Positions 59,696-64,000 of a DNA stretch of 64,000 nucleotides are shown here, piece by piece. A model generated the notes under the pieces. It was not told the DNA's origin. It worked only from the letters and a program-made list of their open reading frames with translations, and did not search any database. Numbering within the stretch: position 1 is the stretch's first letter; every line of letters starts with the position of its first letter. Origin of the DNA: Amaurobius ferox (Eukaryota; Arthropoda; Arachnida; Araneae; Amaurobiidae); contig OX578138.1 in assembly GCA_951213105.1 (NCBI GenBank), positions 66,674,037 through 66,738,036 on the forward strand, written 5' to 3'. The position numbers and the translations under genes were made by a program.

Positions 59696-60399
59696 CATAT
59701 GTATTATAAACGAAAGATATACTGTATTTTCCAGGATTTAGGATCCTGATTTAGGATTTGCCTTTAGGATTTAGGATTTAGGATTTACCTGATAAGACTT
59801 AAAAGTTTCTAAACGATTATATACGACGCGAACCAGTGAATCTATCCTGCAGTGGAAGTATTACATCGAAAATTAAATGTCCGACCTACGAAAGTAATTA
59901 ATTTAATGGATAAAATAATTAAGAAAAACAATATAATTTAGAATCCCCCAAAAGAAAGATGTTCAACTCTAAAAGGTGTTTTATTGAAACCCGCGTAAAC
60001 ATAGGAAGAAATGGCATATCAGTTGCATCTACTAGTATGTCATCTAACAATGTGCTCATTTTTGTTCCCAAGTTTACCTATTATTTACATAGGATTGCGC
60101 TGTCTCAACGGTGATCCTATGCAGGCAATTCGTTACTGCCGAATGTCAAAGAAACAATATACACTTCAGAGAAATTCCTTTGCACGAACTTACTTAAGTA
60201 ACAACATCCTATTAAAAAGATTACGGATGCAGTTCTATTTCCTCTTGAAGATTCACTACTTTTCCATGATATGAATTCACATTTTTCAGGCCAAATTTGT
60301 CACCATATTTCCTTAAATATATTCGGTTGAATCCCGTACACATGTATGTAATTTAAGATGGTAACATTGGTGTTTTTGAATGACATCTTTTATGTAAAG
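59696..60399. other. Non-coding DNA
   Basis: GGATTTA heptamers near 59738-59790 form a short irregular tandem. The rest is AT-rich and without a gene. Confidence 0.45.
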
Positions 60400-60948
60400 T
60401 TGGTTAAGAAGGTAAAATTACCATAGGTCCTTTAATATGGAAAGTAACCTGTGGGAAGTAAGAAGAAAATTATTTCCGAAATTGAAGTCTCTGACGTTTA
60501 AGGATACCGACAAATTCAATCCCATCACGCAGTCAGCTTCGAATTTCTTAAAGTTTGAGTTCAATCTCCGTGAAGTCGCAATGTCTAAGTTCATACTTAC
60601 AGAACCCGCTATTAGGGGCTAGTATCAAAGTTAAAACTTACGCACCCATTACAGGTAACTGTCTTCATTTAAAGGTTTCGCGCTTATTATGCAGTCAGTA
60701 AGGAATAGCCGATGTCTGCAATGACAGCAGAAAAGCTAAAACTTGTAACGCTCCATAATTTTACAATCTTGTCTCTATGGGGGTTTGCAAAATTGTAGAC
60801 CACAGCAAGTTTTCTAGCTGTCATTACAGATTTTTGCATACTGATGAGCATATAATAAGTGCTCAACAGGTCAATGGATGCTGTTATTTGTAATGGGAGG
60901 GCGATCCTGCCCATACTTGAGCTAAACTTCACGTGACAGTAGAAATAT
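60400..60948 (-). other. Partly open region interrupted by the 5S-SINE; related to 7460-7735
   Basis: The - strand frame 60687-60960 reads SMGRIALPLQITASIDLL and onwards for about 80 codons. The segment 60437-60622 is also open. Positions 60889-60917 match 7674-7702. The - strand frame to the right of the SINE (61315-61432, LTDELAYNLEEVYRFP) may be the same sequence before the insertion. Family unknown; either a dispersed element or a gene relic. Confidence 0.3.
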
Positions 60949-61314
60949 GTTAGGAAACCTGTTGTTGTTGTTGAAACCCAGACCGTCCGACCTACCAGAA
61001 AGGTGTAAGGTAACTGTTTGGACGGCCGGGAAGTGCCACCCAATTTAGACCGGAACCCAGTGGGGGAGGCATCCACAGGGACCGTACCCTCCTTCCCCTA
61101 CCACCAACCTCTCGGAAGGACTTACGGACCCACATGTTTAACGTGATCGTACTCCGCATGAACACGGCGGCAGTTCTGGCAGCGGCGAGAATCGCGCGCT
61201 AAACACTGGGCTGCCGCGCCCGAAAAGAGCCAACAACACGCGGTGTTCCCAGGTGGTCACCCACCCAAGTACTAACCGCGCCCGATGCTGCCTGACTTCG
61301 GTTAGGAAACCTGT
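60949..61314 (-). mobile_element. Composite retroposon: 5S rRNA 3' part joined to tRNA-SINE, one TSD around both
   Basis: GTTAGGAAACCTGT occurs at 60949-60962 and 61301-61314, bounding the whole unit. On the - strand the unit reads: 5S rRNA 3' portion (61302-61229), the 5S terminator T-run (CTCTTTT, about 61228-61223), the SINE head GGGCGCGGCAGCCCAGTG, the SINE body, the 3' hairpin and (CAA)n (60963-60974). No TSD surrounds the SINE alone. About 26 bp of the tRNA part, including the B-box, is missing compared with the 30080 copy. The unit therefore integrated as a single retrotranscribed RNA, 5'-truncated inside the 5S part. Confidence 0.85.
61229..61302 (-). pseudogene. 5S rRNA 3' fragment (about nt 46-119)
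   Basis: The - strand reads ACCGAAGTCAGGCAGCATCG, then GGCGCGGTTAGTACTTGGGT, GGGTGACCACCTGGGAACAC and CGCGTGTTGTTGGC. This corresponds to the 3' two-thirds of eukaryotic 5S rRNA with a few substitutions, and it spans the internal promoter region (about nt 50-97). The first 45 nt are absent, so no functional 5S rRNA can be made. It is followed by the natural T-run terminator and is joined directly to a SINE. Confidence 0.92.
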
Positions 61315-62228
61315 AAACTTCCTCTAAGTTATATGCTAGTTCATCTGTTAAAACGCTATTACTGATCAGAAAGTCAAATTTTACTGTATTAAACTTATGG
61401 TTTGAGCTCCAATCAACCGCCGTAGCGTCCACAGTGTGCTCAAGTTCAACCTATCGCGAGTATGTTCCATGATGGCATGCCGCTTGCCAGTGGATACAAC
61501 GGTCATCGTTCACAACCAGTCCGCTGGAACTGAAAGTCAAACAAACAAGCCATACTTTATTCATCGCAATTCCTCTGCATAAGCCTATTCAGAAGACAAC
61601 ATCCCATCGAAAAAATTTCTGAATGAAGCTCTTCCTTCTCGTAGATTTACTACCTGGCCGAAAGGTTGCCGCTTGGTAAAGTTCAAAGCGCCCCGCTGAC
61701 ACAACAGGAAGCTGGCGCAGTCAGCGACGGACTTTGCAGCAAGAAATAAAAAATACCAACGCTGCTCATAAAAAGAAAAGCACGTCTATAAAAAAAATCT
61801 TCAAAAAGACAAGAAACAAAGTTGTCGGACAAGCCTCTTTAAGAATAGTGGCATTCGGATAACAGGTGTCCTTTGGTTTATTGGGAATTATCTTGTCGTC
61901 GAAACTGTGAAAGTATCTCCGTTTTATTCTGAGGTTGTATGACTCTGAGGTCTACTACAGCGGTGGAAGTTGGTAATGTTAGATTAGTATTGTTCGTTTG
62001 GTTTGTTTTCATATGTCGCGCAGTTGTGATTGAATAATAGCATCGTAGCATTAGTTTCAGCAGGAGTATACAAATGGATATTTTTTGGAGAAGAACATCT
62101 GGGCATTAGAGGTGTCTAAACTTAGTTTTGACCAAATTCGAATTAATTTTTAATCATTATCAAATGTGCTGTAATTTAAGGTTTGGAGTCATATTATGTT
62201 TTATATACTTGTGAGTACTCATTTTTTA
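61315..62228. other. Non-coding DNA
   Basis: A moderately complex stretch at 61430-61800 without exon signals; the remainder is AT-rich. Confidence 0.4.
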
Positions 62229-62721
62229 CTGCGAATTATTAAAGATTCTGCAGTGCATCTTAAAGCAATTTTCTTATTAAACAAGTTTTGATATTGAAGT
62301 ATCAACTTTTGCGCCATGGCATTCTTACACCTCAAATTAATGAAGTTGACTCGAATTACAACGAATGACACATTTTAACTCCAATTAAACATATGGTACC
62401 TGAGATTTGTTCTATATTACAGGAATTTGGTTAAATTTACATCATGATCCCAAGTATAGCGATATCCTAATTAAAATCGCATAATACAAAAAACACTCAT
62501 ATATCATTGATATTTTTTTAACACTTCTGAGTGTTTTATTTTGAATCTTTCAACTCTGTAACTCAATACCAATGTCCTAAGTCATTTTAATTTAAATTAC
62601 ATACGTTAAGAAAATTCTTAATTTCAGATGTAAGAAATGCATGATGCAAAAGCTGATACTTCAGTATCAAAACTTGTTTAATAGGAAACTTACTTTAAAA
62701 TGCATTGCATAATCTTTCGCC
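62229..62721. mobile_element. Element with long (about 105 bp) inverted repeats
   Basis: 62229-62340 and the reverse complement of 62616-62721 are alike over about 105 bp. Landmarks are AAACAAGTTTTGATATTGAA / AAACAAGTTTTGATACTGAA, GTATCAACTTTTGC / GTATCAGCTTTTGC and ATTCTTACACCT / TTTCTTACATCT. The 275 bp centre is AT-rich and non-coding. It is probably a MITE or fold-back element; no TSD was found by eye. Confidence 0.7.
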
Positions 62722-63025
62722 ATATCCTCCCGAAATTATCAGGAATTTACATTGCACAAAGACAGCATTTAATTTTGCATTTTGACCTGATGAGATACTT
62801 TGTAGCACTATATAGACATAAAAGTAAGTTAAAGAAAAATTCTGTATCACAGACTAACTATAAAACAGCCATTAACATTTCTGGAAAATAAACTCGAGTT
62901 ACTCGAGTCGAGTATAAAAGATAAAAGGAAACGGACATGCACTTGCGACACAGTGCAGTTTTTTTTTCTTAACCAAAATTAAAGCATTTTATTTTTGCCC
63001 TTTCATTCCATTTACTCTCAGTACT

Positions 63026-63029
<4 letters not shown>
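62722..63029. other. Non-coding DNA
   Basis: Contains ACTCGAGTTACTCGAGTCGA near 62891, a small palindromic repeat. Nothing else. Confidence 0.5.

Positions 63030-63062
<33 letters not shown>
63028..63062. repeat. (GA)n microsatellite
   Basis: About 34 bp of GA repeats. Confidence 0.95.
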
Positions 63063-63064
<2 letters not shown>

Positions 63065-63551
63065 AAAATATATTTTCCCGTGGTTTCGTTTATCATTCGC
63101 GTAACGTGGTCAACCAGCTGCAAAGAGATTGAACACGCAAGACATTACTTAAATCTTATGGTACACACTACTTTGCATGGAGATGGGAGTTGAAAGTAAC
63201 GAAATGTGGTGCTTCAGAATAACAGTAAGTAACGTGGCGAAAGATTAATTGAAAACATTGGTTCGATACGAATCGATATTCCAGAAGGAATCGATGCTCT
63301 CTGCAGTAGTATTGGAACTATATAATGCATAGTCTTTTACAGTCTCTATTGATAAATGTCAGTAAATGACCAACAATAAAAATAAATAAATAAGTGAATA
63401 AATGAAAAATTTGCCCTTGACTTCTTTTTTGTGTATCAATTGCAGTAACATTGTGGACAATAATACAGAAGCTTACGATCATCACACATACAGCAGCTTA
63501 CAATTATGATACACACAGCAAACACACATTGTCACAATTGTATAGCTGTGA
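63063..63551. other. Non-coding DNA
   Basis: (AATA) repeats near 63376-63400; no gene. Confidence 0.5.
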
Positions 63552-63655
63552 CATTGCATACAATGTCTGCAGAGTTGCATACAGTGTCTGCAGAGTTGCA
63601 TACAATTTCTGCAGAGTTGCATACAATTTCTGCAGAGTTGCATACAATGTATTGC
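63552..63655 (+). repeat. 21 bp tandem repeat, four to five units
   Basis: TGCATACAATTTCTGCAGAG plus T is repeated four times, with a partial fifth. The 21 bp period keeps frames open (AYNFCRV repeats), which is not evidence of coding. Confidence 0.92.
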
Positions 63656-64000
63656 ATATATGATAATATAATATTTCAGAGAGTGTGGCTATTTTTTGGT
63701 GTCACTGTCACTGAGGTTTTAAAACCGTGTTCCTAAAATTCTGCTTTTCAACAGGATATTTTATAATATGTTGGGTGATGTTTTATAAAATGCAGTTTAA
63801 CAATTTAAGAAATTAAAATAAGTGACAAAAACTGTCTAGCAAAAGTGCAGAAAACATAAAATAATTTCAACTGATAAAAGGTATAAAATATCAATATTTT
63901 AACTGCGTTTTTTTTTTCAATTTTAGAAGGAGTATATCTAACTATACTTATACATTGGGCATGCCTTCATTACTACGGCATGAATCCGCTTCGTATTAAT
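63656..64000. other. AT-rich non-coding DNA to window end
   Basis: Nothing recognised. Confidence 0.5.

Noticed and set aside
59738..59790. Telomere-like TTAGG repeats
   Set aside because: The unit is the heptamer GGATTTA, irregular and only a few copies, not the arthropod TTAGG pentamer.
61229..61302. Functional 5S rRNA gene
   Set aside because: Lacks the first 45 nt and sits inside a TSD-bounded retroposon.

Overview
This window looks like a piece of an arthropod nuclear genome, most plausibly a chelicerate such as a spider. It is AT-rich and almost gene-free. It is packed with (TA)n, (GT)n and homopolymer tracts, tRNA-derived SINEs, Tc1-type transposon relics and a decayed reverse transcriptase fragment. 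The spider assignment is inference from general style (SINE load, long introns or intergenic DNA), not from a diagnostic gene. There are no bacterial-type operons, no CRISPR arrays and no intact protein-coding gene.

Genes: the only stretch I would defend as host coding sequence is one internal exon on the + strand at 26521-26696. It is GC-rich, has an acceptor and a strong GTGAGT donor, and encodes a Ser/Thr/Pro-rich segment of an unrecognised protein. Nearly all other open frames are chance frames in simple repeats, or lie inside mobile elements.

Mobile elements. (1) A tRNA-derived SINE family with a (CAA)n tail: full or near-full copies at about 13401 (+), 21886 (-), 30080 (+), 31834 (+, split by a nested element) and 60963 (-, joined to a 5S rRNA fragment). 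3'-end-only copies lie at 10273, 13329 and 46835. Most have readable 12-14 bp target-site duplications (TSDs). (2) A second tRNA-derived SINE with a poly(A) tail at 29455-29734 (-). (3) Four copies of a roughly 0.94-1.03 kb non-autonomous element at 8171, 39489, 40894 and 51726, with asymmetric terminal inverted repeats, an end hairpin and an internal (GT)n; the architecture recalls Helentron/DINE-type elements. (4) Two Tc1/mariner elements with broken transposases at 53283-54661 (-) and about 58380-59695 (+). (5) A TTAA-flanked 861 bp element at 45657-46517 containing a fold-back with arms of about 114 bp. (6) A 384 bp element with a perfect 13 bp terminal inverted repeat and an 8 bp TSD, nested inside a SINE at 32068-32451. 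(7) A CCAATATTGG-rich inverted-repeat element at about 648-960. (8) A Penelope-like reverse transcriptase fragment at 28790-29162 (-).

Layout: 0-8 kb is AT-rich with a small inverted-repeat element, tandem repeats and a perfect 43 bp palindrome. 8-14 kb has the first 0.94 kb element, SINE pieces and a degenerate 95-105 bp tandem array. 14-26 kb is mostly non-coding with hairpins and two dispersed tandem-unit loci. 26-30 kb holds the exon, very large (TA)n tracts, the reverse transcriptase relic and SINEs. 30-35 kb has SINEs, the nested insertion and a 27/30 bp minisatellite. 35-45 kb has two inverted 0.94 kb elements and a 26 bp tandem array. 45-54 kb has the TTAA element, the fourth 0.94 kb element and the first Tc1. 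54-64 kb has degenerate tandem arrays, the Tc1 relic, the 5S-SINE chimera and a long inverted repeat. No genes here work together as a system; the interest lies in retroposon and inverted-repeat structure.
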